A stretch of 64,000 nt of DNA from Nesterenkonia haasae (GTDB taxonomy: Bacteria > Actinomycetota > Actinomycetes > Actinomycetales > Micrococcaceae): the NCBI RefSeq assembly GCF_010119385.1, contig NZ_VFIE01000017.1, positions 396,018 through 460,017 of the forward strand, given 5' to 3'. Of this stretch, positions 8,674 to 17,727 are shown one piece after another. Within the stretch, counting starts at the first letter, position 1; each line of letters begins with the position of its first letter. The notes beneath the pieces were generated by a model. The model did no database searches. It was not told the origin of the DNA and was given only the letters and a program-made list of their open reading frames with translations. The position numbers and the translations under genes are program-made.

Positions 8674-9888
8674 TCAGTTGTTGTCTGTCTCGGCTTTTTC
8701 CTGGTCATCCTGAGAGTCTTCGGCTTGCTGGGCGTGGGCCTCGGCAACCTCTTCCTTCGCGTCCTCCACCGGTGAGCTCCCAGTATCTTGGTCGCGACCG
8801 GACCAAACCTTGATAACGCCCCAGGCGGCTGCTGCAAGTGGCACCGCCAGGACGGCCCCGATGACGCCGCTGAGGACCGTGCCTGCGGTAAGCGCCATCA
8901 GAATCACCAGCGCATGCAACTGCAGGGTTTGAGCCATGACCACTGGCTGCAGGAAATTGCTCTCCAACTGCTGGACCAGAATCACGACGGCCAGCACAAT
9001 CAGGGCTACGACCGGGCCGTTGGCGACCAGGGCGACCAGGGTCGCCAGTATTCCCGCGACCGTGGCACCTACGATGGGAATGAACCCTCCGAGGAAGACG
9101 ATCACGCCCAGCGGAAGAGCCAACGGAACCTGCAGGACCAGCAACGCGATGGTAATGCCGACTGCATCCGCGCCTGCGATGATTGCGGTGCCTCGAATGT
9201 AGCCGCCGAAGGTTTTCTGAACCTTGTCTCCTGAGGCGATCCACTGCTCGCGGAAGTGCAGGGGGGTCCACGAAATGAAGAATGCCCAGATGCGGTCGCC
9301 GTCCTTGAGGAAGAAGAACAGAAAAACCAGCAGCAGCACCAACCCGGTGAAGAAGGTGCCCGCAGCACTGATAGTCGTCACTGCGCCCGTACCGAACTCG
9401 GCACTAGTCAGAAATGAGGTGGTGGTGTCGATGGCATCATCGATCTGTTCCTGATCGATGGTGAAGCCCAGGTTGCCTATCGTGTCTTCGGCCACTTGGC
9501 GCAGCTGGTTAAACCCTTCGACCGCTTGGTCCACAAGGTTTGACCATTCATTGATCACGGAGAAGACCAAGCCAGTGCCCACCCCGCCCAGAATCAGCAG
9601 GGAACCGAGGAAGACCGTCCACGCCGAGAGCATGTTGGACATGACCCGACGGGTGAGTCTCACCAGTGGCCATAGGGCGCATGCAAGGATGATCGCTATC
9701 AAGGTGGGGATCACGACCACCGTCAGATTCAGCAGCGCGAAGACCAGCAGGCCCACCACGGTGCTGACCACCAGCAGCTGCACCGCCCGCGTCCCCAATC
9801 GGCCCATGGTGTCTGTCCACATGCCTGACAGCGTGAAGTGTGGCCGATCTCTCCCGCCGGCTGTCACATCGCTAGGTGAGTTCCTCAC
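8674..9888 (-). CDS. AI-2E family (PerM/UPF0118) membrane transporter
   Basis: 404 aa. The family layout is visible: two N-terminal helices (LLVVSTVVGLLVFALLN, VVVIPTLIAIILACALWPL), a helix with ILGGVGTGLVF, an extracellular helical region (FNQLRQVAEDTIGNLG), then the conserved LVLLLVFLFFFLKDGDRIW and the membrane block LPLGVIVFLGGFIPIVGA and LVQQLESNFLQPVVM. The C-terminus is acidic and disordered. Members export small molecules or ions (AI-2, Na+/H+ exchange in some), so the substrate is open. The start is GTG at 9888 with GGGAGG five bases upstream. Confidence 0.93.
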   Translation of the reverse strand: MRNSPSDVTAGGRDRPHFTLSGMWTDTMGRLGTRAVQLLVVSTVVGLLVFALLNLTVVVIPTLIAIILACALWPLVRLTRRVMSNMLSAWTVFLGSLLILGGVGTGLVFSVINEWSNLVDQAVEGFNQLRQVAEDTIGNLGFTIDQEQIDDAIDTTTSFLTSAEFGTGAVTTISAAGTFFTGLVLLLVFLFFFLKDGDRIWAFFISWTPLHFREQWIASGDKVQKTFGGYIRGTAIIAGADAVGITIALLVLQVPLALPLGVIVFLGGFIPIVGATVAGILATLVALVANGPVVALIVLAVVILVQQLESNFLQPVVMAQTLQLHALVILMALTAGTVLSGVIGAVLAVPLAAAAWGVIKVWSGRDQDTGSSPVEDAKEEVAEAHAQQAEDSQDDQEKAETDNN

Positions 9889-10108
9889 ACTTGCCTCCCG
9901 CAGGTCTGTTATTGATGAGTCAAGCCCACAATACTCCGACTCGAAAGGGTGGGGAGCGTTCGACCGCAGCAGATCTTTAAACTGGGCGGGATTCAGCTGA
10001 GTGAACCATCAGCGATGCCGGTAAAGTGCTGAAGTGGCAGCTCGGAATGAGATGACCCGCTGTACGAACGGTTCACAGCAACACGGAGCTCGTGAGGAGA
10101 CGACGCCG

Positions 10109-10720
10109 TTGACTACTTACTTCACCAGCGACCACCACTTTGGCCATGCCAACATCATTCGTTACTGCGACAGGCCGTTCGACGGAGTCGACGATATGGA
10201 TGAGGGCCTCATCGCACGGTGGAACGAGACCGTCGGGGTGGAGGATGTGGTCTGGGTGCTCGGGGACTATTCGCTGCACGATCACGATAAGGGGCTGAGC
10301 TACCTCCCCCGTCTGAACGGCACCAAGTACCTGGTGATCGGGAACCATGACCGTTGCTCACCCACTCAGCCAGACGGTTCTCTCTACGTTCCGATGTACC
10401 TAGAAGCCGGCTTCGCGACCGTGGTCACGCAGGCAGAAGTCACCTTGCCCTCAGTGGAGCCCGGAGGCGAAGAGCTCCGGGTGCTCCTGTCGCACTATCC
10501 ATATGCAGGCGAATCACACACCAAGCAAGATAGGCATCAGCGGTTCCGATACCGAGATCTTGGCCATCCCCTGGTGTGCGGGCACGTGCACACCGAGTGG
10601 AGAACACAGGTTTCGTCTCAGGGCACCGTTCAAGTCAATGTCGGCGTGGACCAGTGGGATTTCCGACCGGTCACCGCAGAACAGATACACCGCACCATCC
10701 TTGCCGCATCACCGGCCTGA
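10109..10720 (+). CDS. Calcineurin-like metallophosphoesterase
   Basis: About 203 aa. Metal-binding motifs run in order: TSDHHFGHANII at the N-terminus (Asp and His), VWVLGDYSLHD, KYLVIGNHDR (GNHD), LLSHYPY and LVCGHVHTEWR (GHVH). The protein is of the small single-domain kind often found beside phage or housekeeping genes; substrate unknown. The TTG at 10109 is chosen because GAGGAG lies 9 bases upstream and the conserved fold begins at once; in-frame GTG (10034) and ATG (10049) would add an unconserved, polar N-terminus. Confidence 0.85.
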   Translation: MTTYFTSDHHFGHANIIRYCDRPFDGVDDMDEGLIARWNETVGVEDVVWVLGDYSLHDHDKGLSYLPRLNGTKYLVIGNHDRCSPTQPDGSLYVPMYLEAGFATVVTQAEVTLPSVEPGGEELRVLLSHYPYAGESHTKQDRHQRFRYRDLGHPLVCGHVHTEWRTQVSSQGTVQVNVGVDQWDFRPVTAEQIHRTILAASPA

Positions 10721-10756
10721 GAGGGCCCCGGCCAAGGTCCTATGGGCCTGGCCCTC
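10721..10756 (+). terminator. GC-rich hairpin after the phosphoesterase gene
   Basis: Arms GAGGGCC (10721-10727) and GGCCCTC (10750-10756) directly follow the stop codon, between convergent genes. No T-run is evident, so termination is only probable. Confidence 0.4.
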
Positions 10757-10791
10757 GCAGGTGAGTCAGGTACGACTCAGAGACCCACACT

Positions 10792-11952
10792 TCACTCAAG
10801 CGGACCGAGAATATAGGCAGCTAACGTGCGGTGGGCTGATTCATCATCCGAGGGATGGTGAATGCCCGCCAGCACATCGCGGTAGAGCCTGCTCAGTTCC
10901 GAGGTGCGATGGTACTGGGCTCCCCCGCCGACACTGAGGGCGGTGTCCACGATATACCTTGCCGTGCGGGTCGCAGAGGTGCGCAGGCTCACCAGCCTGG
11001 GGAACCAGGACGGGCCGTGGCTCTGTCCGGTCTCCACATCCGACGCGACACTGTACAGGTGCGCATCCAAGGCCAACTGCCGCAGCTGCGCCTCGGCGAC
11101 CTTGTATCGAAAGTCGGGGTCCTGATCCAGCGTGGTGCCGGTGCTGAGTGCCTTTCTCTGATTCGGGAGCTCCGCGGCCAGTTCGAGGGCTCTGTCACCT
11201 ATTCCGGTGTAAACCGCAGCCAGCAGGGTCAGAAAAGACGAAAAGATGGAAAACACCAACGGATCCTGGTTGGGCCCCAGGGGGAGCTTCCGCACCACAC
11301 GCTTCTGAGGGACGTTCGCGTGGTCCAGCTCGGTCGTATGGGACTGAGTCGCGCGCATCCCAAGGGTGTCCCAATTTTCGATGGTTCTCCAGCCGGTGGC
11401 CTCCCGCGGCAGAAACCCAAAGATCAACGGCAGCTCGCCGTCTTCTCCGGTGGCCTCGACGTCCTTGCCGAACAGCCCAAGTCGGGTCCATACGGGAGCT
11501 AAGGTCGTGAAAATTTTGGTCCCGGTGAAGGTCACAGATCCGTCTTCAGAAACACGAGCCTCGGTGACTGAGTCAAAGAGGACGGCGTCGTTACCCGCCT
11601 CAGAGATGCCGAAGGCAAAGATGTGCCCCTGCGCCGCTTCACTCAGGACCTGTTCGAACGCGGTGTGGCCAAGCTGCACCATTTGCCGCGCAACCGATAC
11701 CCAAATCTGGTGCATGTTCACCGCCAGGGAAGTGGCCGGAGCGTAGCTGGCCAAGAGTCGTTGAGCCTTCACCAGGTGCGGCAACTCCCACCCCAAACCT
11801 CCGTGTTCAGTCGGAACCAACGCACGTAAGTAGCCCGCCTCCTGGAGCTCATCAAGGTCTTCGTGGCAGAACTCGTTGCGTTCGTCGTACCCTGCCGCTC
11901 GTCCTCGAATACGTTCCAGCAGCTCTGCGCTCAGGACATCGTCGATCGACAT
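10792..11952 (-). CDS. Acyl-CoA dehydrogenase family flavoprotein
   Basis: 386 aa from the ATG at 11952, which has GAGAGG upstream. Domain order is that of acyl-CoA dehydrogenases: an N-terminal helical region (DLDEAGYLRALVPTEHGGLG is approximate to DLDELQEAGYLRALVPTEHG here), a middle beta region with GISEAGNDA, VTFTGTKIFTTLAPV and LGMRATQSHTTELD, and a C-terminal helical domain ending SVGGGAQYHRTSELSRLYRD. The C-terminus resembles the acyl-CoA dehydrogenase-like monooxygenases (HsaA/DszC group) as well as true dehydrogenases, so the reaction is undecided. It lies 19 bases after the lipoate ligase gene in the same operon. Confidence 0.87.
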   Translation of the reverse strand: MSIDDVLSAELLERIRGRAAGYDERNEFCHEDLDELQEAGYLRALVPTEHGGLGWELPHLVKAQRLLASYAPATSLAVNMHQIWVSVARQMVQLGHTAFEQVLSEAAQGHIFAFGISEAGNDAVLFDSVTEARVSEDGSVTFTGTKIFTTLAPVWTRLGLFGKDVEATGEDGELPLIFGFLPREATGWRTIENWDTLGMRATQSHTTELDHANVPQKRVVRKLPLGPNQDPLVFSIFSSFLTLLAAVYTGIGDRALELAAELPNQRKALSTGTTLDQDPDFRYKVAEAQLRQLALDAHLYSVASDVETGQSHGPSWFPRLVSLRTSATRTARYIVDTALSVGGGAQYHRTSELSRLYRDVLAGIHHPSDDESAHRTLAAYILGPLE

Positions 11953-11971
11953 ATATGAACCTCTCACGTAT

Positions 11972-13063
11972 TCAGGGCACCCGGGCGGTCCACGCAGGCG
12001 TGCCAAATTTTTCAGCCACCAGCTCCTCGGCCCGTTCGAGCTCATGGGGTCGGATTCTCGCCACCCTGGCTCCATAGCGCTGCGCGAATGAGTGGGTGAA
12101 CACGCCCATGATGTCCTCGCGTGACATACCCGTCTGGCTGCGAAGCGGGTCTACCCGCTTGGCGGCGGAGGTATGGCCCTTGTCGGATAGCTTCTCGCGT
12201 CCGATGCGAAGCACCTGAAGCATCCGCTGCGCATCTATGTCGTAGCTCATGGTCACATGGTGGAGCATTCCTCCGTTCGCCAACCGTTTCTGAGCTGCGC
12301 CGCCGATCTTTCGACCGTGCCCCTGGCCTTCAGCTGCGGAGACGATGTCGTTGAGCGGCTTATAGGCCGCCTGCACCCCGACCTCGGCCAGCGCCTCCAT
12401 CACCCAGCTGTCAAGAAACGGATAGGAGTCGGCGAAGCTCAACCCGTCGACCAGCGATTGGGGGAAACACAGTGAGTAGGTGATGCAGTTCCCTGACTCC
12501 ATGAACATTGCCCCTCCACCTGATATGCGACGGACCACGACGGCATCCAGGTCTTCAGCAGCCTGACTATCGACCTCGTTGGCCAGAGATTGGAAGGAAC
12601 CTATGACGACCGCGCGTTCGGTCCAGTCCCAGAGCCGCAGGAGCGGGGGGCGGCGGCCCGCACCCACCTCCTCCGTGAGCACTTGGTCCAGGGCGACATT
12701 GACTGCAATAGGCAACGTCGTCGCCGGTAAGACCTCCCAATCATAATCCTCCCAGCCCGTAGCGCGTCCCAAAGCCCGGCGAACCGCGACGGCGACCGCA
12801 CCGGCATTGAACCCGATCATCTGGGCTTCTGCTGGAAGCCCCATCGTGACCGCGTGCGCGATCTCTTCACCAGAGGAGGAGACTGGAAGCCCTACTAGTG
12901 ATGAGTTGAGCGCCGAGAGCGCCTCATCAGGTTCCAGGAAGAAATCACCATTGACCGAGGCGGCAGAGATGAAGGCACCATCCCCTGTCCCAGAGACCTC
13001 TAAATCGGCGACTACGAGTTTCCCTCCCGGGACCTTATATTCACCATGAACCATGGCTTCCAT
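11972..13063 (-). CDS. Lipoate--protein ligase with N-terminal accessory domain
   Basis: 363 aa. Residues 1-100 resemble the accessory domain that is C-terminal in E. coli LplA and a separate LplB protein in Thermoplasma (HGEYKVPGGKLVVADL, NGDFFLEPDEALSALN). Residues 105-340 form the catalytic LplA fold: LRLWDWTERAVVIGSFQ, VVVRRISGGGAMFMESG and the lysine motif GRKIGGAAQKR. So the usual domain order is reversed. The enzyme should activate lipoate with ATP and attach it to E2 or GcvH domains. Starts at 13063 or 13054 are both possible. It is cotranscribed with the flavoprotein gene. Confidence 0.9.
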   Translation of the reverse strand: MEAMVHGEYKVPGGKLVVADLEVSGTGDGAFISAASVNGDFFLEPDEALSALNSSLVGLPVSSSGEEIAHAVTMGLPAEAQMIGFNAGAVAVAVRRALGRATGWEDYDWEVLPATTLPIAVNVALDQVLTEEVGAGRRPPLLRLWDWTERAVVIGSFQSLANEVDSQAAEDLDAVVVRRISGGGAMFMESGNCITYSLCFPQSLVDGLSFADSYPFLDSWVMEALAEVGVQAAYKPLNDIVSAAEGQGHGRKIGGAAQKRLANGGMLHHVTMSYDIDAQRMLQVLRIGREKLSDKGHTSAAKRVDPLRSQTGMSREDIMGVFTHSFAQRYGARVARIRPHELERAEELVAEKFGTPAWTARVP

Positions 13064-13091
13064 CCTAGGAGGTGAGACGGACTTGGGTATT

Positions 13092-13115
13092 CCGCTGACA
13101 GCGGATGTACATCCG
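13092..13115. promoter_or_regulatory. Overlapping palindromes in a divergent promoter
   Basis: A perfect 14-bp palindrome CGGATGTACATCCG (13102-13115) overlaps a second inverted repeat CCGCT-GAC-AGCGG (13092-13104). Both lie in the 87-bp gap between the lipoate ligase and the luciferase-like gene, a natural operator position. Which gene it controls is unknown. Confidence 0.4.
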
Positions 13116-13150
13116 GATGAACCCCAGGCACCTGGATGGTTGTACCGACC

Positions 13151-14158
13151 ATGACCTCCACAGCTTCACGCCCGCTATCTCTGTTGGACCTCGCCCGTGT
13201 GCGAGAGCACGAGTCGATAGCTCAAGGGATCGGTCGGTCTCTTCGGCTGGCCCAGACGGCAGACGCACTGGGCTACAGGCGAATCTGGTTCGCCGAGCAC
13301 CACAACATGCCCGCTGTTGCCAGTTCCGCGACTGCGCTGCTTATCCAGCATATTGCCGCCGGAACCCAGAACGTCCGGGTAGGCGCTGGCGGAATAATGC
13401 TGCCCAACCATTCGCCACTGATCATCGCTGAACAGTTCGGGACCCTCGAGACACTGTTCCCTGGCCGGATTGACCTAGGCTTGGGCCGCGCGCCCGGAAC
13501 TGACGGGGTCACCACGCGCGCGCTGCGCAGGGACGGCACAGAGGCCGATAGGTTCCCTGAGGACATCATGGAGCTTTCCGGCTACCTCACTGGCCACACC
13601 AGAATTCCCGGCGTCCACGCCTACCCCGGACGGTCCACACGGGTTCCGCTGTATATCCTCGGCTCTTCCCTATACGGAGCCCAACTGGCAGCTCAGCTGG
13701 GAGTTCCCTATGCCTTCGCCAGTCACTTCGCGCCACAGATGCTGGAGCAGGCGGCACACACCTACCGGGAGAACTTCCAGAGCACGGGCTCACTCCAGGG
13801 CCCTGACGCCCGTCCTCACTTCATCGCCGCGGCAAACGTCATTGCACACGACGACGCCGCTATCGCCGCTGGGCAGCGCAGAGAAGCTGAGGACGGTTGG
13901 ATTCGAACCATGCTCGGGAGAAACAAGACCCTTTCAACAGAGGACGTCACCCAGCTGAGGGATCACCCAGCAGGGCAGCAGGTGCTAGGCATGTTGTCGA
14001 AGACCGTCGCCGGTACCCAGGATGAGGTGGTCAGTTGGTTGGACACATTCGCGGACCAGGTCAGCGCTGATGAGCTCATCCTGGTGAACCTGGCTCCCGA
14101 TGAGGACGTCCAGCACCGCACCCTCGAGCTGCTCGCTCCAGAGCCTGGCGGTGCCTAG
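13151..14158 (+). CDS. LLM class flavin-dependent oxidoreductase
   Basis: About 335 aa. Bacterial luciferase-like monooxygenase fold with the MsnO8-type signature: [76 protein letters not shown] and [18 protein letters not shown]. Such enzymes use reduced FMN or F420; the substrate is unknown. The ATG at 13151 is preferred because homologues start shortly before the SLLDL motif; an ATG at 13136 is also in frame. The thioesterase gene follows 21 bases later. Confidence 0.9.
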   Translation: MTSTASRPLSLLDLARVREHESIAQGIGRSLRLAQTADALGYRRIWFAEHHNMPAVASSATALLIQHIAAGTQNVRVGAGGIMLPNHSPLIIAEQFGTLETLFPGRIDLGLGRAPGTDGVTTRALRRDGTEADRFPEDIMELSGYLTGHTRIPGVHAYPGRSTRVPLYILGSSLYGAQLAAQLGVPYAFASHFAPQMLEQAAHTYRENFQSTGSLQGPDARPHFIAAANVIAHDDAAIAAGQRREAEDGWIRTMLGRNKTLSTEDVTQLRDHPAGQQVLGMLSKTVAGTQDEVVSWLDTFADQVSADELILVNLAPDEDVQHRTLELLAPEPGGA

Positions 14159-14179
14159 CGCTTCCGATAGGGTCGTGAC

Positions 14180-14626
14180 ATGACCTCAGTAGCTGTGCCG
14201 ATTGAACTCAGATGGGGAGATCAGGACCCCTACGGGCATATCAACAACGTAGCGGTCCTGCGGATTCTGGAGGAGGCTCGCGCACGGGCCTTTTGGACTC
14301 CGCCTGGATCATCTGGCCCGCCGGGAGTTTTTCCGCCACTTGAACCTGACCAGCAGGTCTGGGCATTAGTGGCTGACTTTCAGCTCAAATACCGCAGACA
14401 ATTGCCCTATCAGCGGGAGCCAGTCATTGTCGAAATGTCGATCCCGCGAGTCGGAGGAGCGAGCCTCGTGATCGATTATGCCGTGAAGATCAGTGCGGAG
14501 TCCGCCGCATGTGTCACTGCTCAGTCGACGCTGGTCATGGTCGACCGGGACTCCGGCTCACCCCAGCGACTCAGTCCAGAAATACGCCGGAGGTTGCTGG
14601 ACTACGGCCCAGCCGCGCGGATCTAG
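14180..14626 (+). CDS. Acyl-CoA thioesterase, 4HBT hotdog family
   Basis: 148 aa. The start IELRWGDQDPYGHINNVAVL is the 4-hydroxybenzoyl-CoA thioesterase motif with the active-site Asp (DPYGH), followed by the long helix RILEEARARAFW and the strands VADFQLKYRRQLPY and SLVIDYAVKIS. It hydrolyses an acyl-CoA thioester; substrate unknown. The TAG stop overlaps the glnE stop codon on the other strand (CTAG at 14623-14626), so no terminator fits between the two genes. Confidence 0.92.
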   Translation: MTSVAVPIELRWGDQDPYGHINNVAVLRILEEARARAFWTPPGSSGPPGVFPPLEPDQQVWALVADFQLKYRRQLPYQREPVIVEMSIPRVGGASLVIDYAVKISAESAACVTAQSTLVMVDRDSGSPQRLSPEIRRRLLDYGPAARI

Positions 14627-17600
14627 GCTGAGGTGTAGAAGTGATGTTCGAAGACTTGTCTTGCCCGCCGTGTGGTGCGCAGGTAATAGTCTTCGAATTC
14701 GGCCGCATGGCCAGGTTCAAACCCGCACCATCGTGACACCGCTTCCAAATCGCGGCGGGAGCTTGGCAGAACATCGGCAGTCTTGGCCGACCAAATCATA
14801 ATCCCTGAACGTACTTTGGTGCAGAGCTTCCAAGCTTCAGCCAGGACGTGGGCATCGTCGGGACCCATCAGTTCGGTGTCCACTAGCCCATTGAGCACCT
14901 GAAGGGTGTTGGTTCCTCGCAATACTGCGTGCTGATCGCCGTGCTGCAGCTGATACAGCTGAACGAGCCACTCCACATCGGAGAGCCCGCCCCTTCCCAA
15001 TTTCACGTGCCGGGATGGGTCGGCACCGCGCGGAAGCCTTTCCGACTCCACCCGAGCCTTGATCCGTCGGATCTCCCGGAGCTGGTGGTTGGTCGGCGGA
15101 GAGCCGTAACGGACCTCGTCGACAAGCTCCATGAAGTCCACCGCCAGCCAGTCCGAGCCAGCAACGGGGCGAGCTCTTAGCAAAGCTTGCCGTTCCCAGA
15201 CATCCATCCAGCGCCTGTAGTACTCCTCGTAGGAGTCCAGCGATCTGGAAAGGGGCCCCTTTTTCCCCTCAGGCCGCAGATCTGCATCAAGCTGCAGAGC
15301 GAACTCACCACGAATGGCAGGTTTGACCGGCTTCGAGAGCAACTGGGTCAGTCGCTGGGCCAGCTTCTGGGCTTGGCGATCTGCAGCGGACTTATCTGCA
15401 TGTGGCAGTGGTCGGTGCACGAACATCGCGTCCATATCCGAGCCATAGCTGATTTCACGACCACCCTGCCGCCCCATAGCGATGACCAAGAAGTCAACCA
15501 ACCGCCCTTCAGCTTCGAAAACTTCCTCCTCAGCCACCCGCAGCGCACCCAGAGTGGTGACTCGGTCGACGTCGGCCAGTGCTGCACCGACCATTTGTTG
15601 GTCCCGCACACCACAGGAATCTGCGATGGCGATGCGCAGCTGCTCGCGCTGCCGGATTAACCTGGCCAGCCGGACCGCGGTGTGGGCGACGCCCTCGTGG
15701 CGGTGCAGGGCGTTCTCCATTTCAGTCCACAACGTCTCGAAGCTGCGCGGAGCCAGCGACTCGTCATCACCGAGCCATTTGGCGGACTCTGGGAGGTGCT
15801 CCAGAACATCGGAGATGAACCGCGAGCTGGTCAGTAACTGGCAGAGCCGCTCTGCAGCCACAGAGGAGTCACGCAGCATCGTCAGATACCACGGGCTAGT
15901 CCCTAGGGACTCGCTGAGTCGGCGGAAGGCCAAGAGGCCGTGATCGGGGTCCACACCTTCAGCGAACCAGCCCAGCATCATCGGCAGAATCCGCTTCTGC
16001 AGGGTAGCTTTCCGAGACACTCCTGCGGTGAGAGCTTCAATATGCCGAAGGGCACCGTCGGCATCGCTGAATCCCAGGGCGGTGAGCCGATCGGCGACAG
16101 CCGCTGCGGAGAGGCGAACCTCGGCATCGGAGAGTACAGCGGTTGTGGACAACAGGGGCCGGTAGAAGATCGTTTCGTGGAATGATGAGACCTCGCGTGC
16201 CACTTTTTGCCACTCCGCACGGACATCCTGGGGTCCCGCCCGTCGCGCCTGACCGGGGCTTCGGATGGCGTGGGCCAACGCTCGGAGTCCGGAGTCCTTG
16301 TCAGGCATGAGATGCGTGCGCCGCATATCGGCCATCTGGATGCGGTGCTCGTAGAGACGCAGCTGCCGGTAGCACCGACTCATTGCCTCTTGGTCGTTAC
16401 TGGAGACGTACTCCCCGGCCCCGAGAGCCTCAATGGCGGAGAGCGTATCCCGGATCCGGAGTGCTTCGTCGACCCTGCCGTGTACTAGCTGCAGCAGCTG
16501 CACAGTGAACTCGATGTCGCGCAGGCCACCGCGACCCAGCTTGATCTCCCGATCGGCAGTCCGGTGGGGAATGTTGGCAAACACCCGACGCCGCATGGCT
16601 TGGACGTCCTGGACGAATCCTTCGCGGGCTGCGGCTTGCCAGACGAGCGGCCCCATTTCTGTCATGTACTCCTGACCCAGCGCTGGGTTGCCGGCAATTG
16701 GGCGAGCTTTCAGCAGAGCTTGAAACTCCCATCCGGCCGCCCACCTTCGGTAGTACTCGCGGTGGGAGTCCACGGTGCGTGACAACGGCCCGTCCCGGCC
16801 CTCCGGGCGAAGATTGGCGTCGACCTCCCATAGTGCGGGCTCACCTTCGGACGACATGATGACCTTAGTCATGCCGCTGGCCAGTACGCCGGCAAGTTCA
16901 CCCGCCTCGGCGGCGTCGAAATTCTCCGGCGCCCGGTGCGCAAACACCACATCGACGTCAGAGATGTAGTTCAGCTCTGCTGCGCCGCATTTCCCCATGC
17001 CGATCACGGTCAGTTCAAGCTCTTGGGCCTCGGGTCTTCGAGCGATGAGTTGTGCCCTGCTGACCGCCAGGGCCGCATCAATCGCAGCGGAAGCCAGATC
17101 TGCTAACTGCCGGCCCACCGTCGGTAGATAAGCCTGAGGATCAGGCGACACGAGGTCACGTAAGGCTACGCGAGTCAGTTCCCGCCGGTAGCCGATTCGC
17201 AGCGCAGATCCGGCATCCTTGGCAGCGAACGTCTCACTGAGTTCAGCGACCGGGTTCTCGACATCCGGATCGGCGTGGACCGCGCTCATAAGCAGCCGCC
17301 GAAGCTCACCGGTTGAAAGCTCATTATGAGCCTCCTCCCCGGTGCCAAGGTCTTCGTCGAAAAGTATCTCGACTTCATCCGGATGCCGAATCAGGAACTC
17401 AGCCAGTGCCTGCGACGCCCCCAGGAGTCTCACGAGTGGAACAGCTCGCGGATACCAGGAGCCCTCGGCTTTGCCAAAGAGTTCCCGCACCCGTGGAGCA
17501 CGCTCCAGGAGCCGGATCAGCAACAAAAGTGCCTGATCGGCATCGGGGGCATCATGCAAAGTTCTGGTGAGCGCCCCGGCATCGAGGTCCTTCAGTTGGG

Positions 17601-17691
17601 GATCGGCCAAGAACTTCTGGGCACGGTCCAGCTCCTGAAAACCAGCGGCAATCAGTTCGCGGGGAGTCGACGCCTCAGTGGAAGTGCTCAC
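14623..17691 (-). CDS. glnE: Glutamine synthetase adenylyltransferase / adenylyl-removing enzyme
   Basis: 1022 aa, usual for actinobacterial GlnE. Two nucleotidyltransferase domains are visible: the N-terminal adenylyl-removing domain with TVIGMGKCGAAELNYISDVD (a GG/DxD site), and the C-terminal adenylyltransferase with VIAMGRQGGREISYGSDMD. Each is followed by the family motifs DANLRPEGRDGPLSRT and DADLRPEGKKGPLSRS and by KLGRGGLRDIEFTVQL or KLGRGGLSDVEWLVQL. It modifies Tyr402 of GlnA1 in response to nitrogen state. GTG start at 17691, 36 bases after the glnA2 stop, in one operon. Confidence 0.97.
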   Translation of the reverse strand: MSTSTEASTPRELIAAGFQELDRAQKFLADPQLKDLDAGALTRTLHDAPDADQALLLLIRLLERAPRVRELFGKAEGSWYPRAVPLVRLLGASQALAEFLIRHPDEVEILFDEDLGTGEEAHNELSTGELRRLLMSAVHADPDVENPVAELSETFAAKDAGSALRIGYRRELTRVALRDLVSPDPQAYLPTVGRQLADLASAAIDAALAVSRAQLIARRPEAQELELTVIGMGKCGAAELNYISDVDVVFAHRAPENFDAAEAGELAGVLASGMTKVIMSSEGEPALWEVDANLRPEGRDGPLSRTVDSHREYYRRWAAGWEFQALLKARPIAGNPALGQEYMTEMGPLVWQAAAREGFVQDVQAMRRRVFANIPHRTADREIKLGRGGLRDIEFTVQLLQLVHGRVDEALRIRDTLSAIEALGAGEYVSSNDQEAMSRCYRQLRLYEHRIQMADMRRTHLMPDKDSGLRALAHAIRSPGQARRAGPQDVRAEWQKVAREVSSFHETIFYRPLLSTTAVLSDAEVRLSAAAVADRLTALGFSDADGALRHIEALTAGVSRKATLQKRILPMMLGWFAEGVDPDHGLLAFRRLSESLGTSPWYLTMLRDSSVAAERLCQLLTSSRFISDVLEHLPESAKWLGDDESLAPRSFETLWTEMENALHRHEGVAHTAVRLARLIRQREQLRIAIADSCGVRDQQMVGAALADVDRVTTLGALRVAEEEVFEAEGRLVDFLVIAMGRQGGREISYGSDMDAMFVHRPLPHADKSAADRQAQKLAQRLTQLLSKPVKPAIRGEFALQLDADLRPEGKKGPLSRSLDSYEEYYRRWMDVWERQALLRARPVAGSDWLAVDFMELVDEVRYGSPPTNHQLREIRRIKARVESERLPRGADPSRHVKLGRGGLSDVEWLVQLYQLQHGDQHAVLRGTNTLQVLNGLVDTELMGPDDAHVLAEAWKLCTKVRSGIMIWSAKTADVLPSSRRDLEAVSRWCGFEPGHAAEFEDYYLRTTRRARQVFEHHFYTSA

Positions 17692-17727
17692 GCTTCATCG
17701 CCGCTGGGTATATGGGATGGGCACCGC

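Noticed and set aside
8705..9271. Arg/His-rich ORF inside the AI-2E permease gene
   Set aside because: Shadow frame of a clear membrane-protein gene on the same strand; composition is not protein-like.
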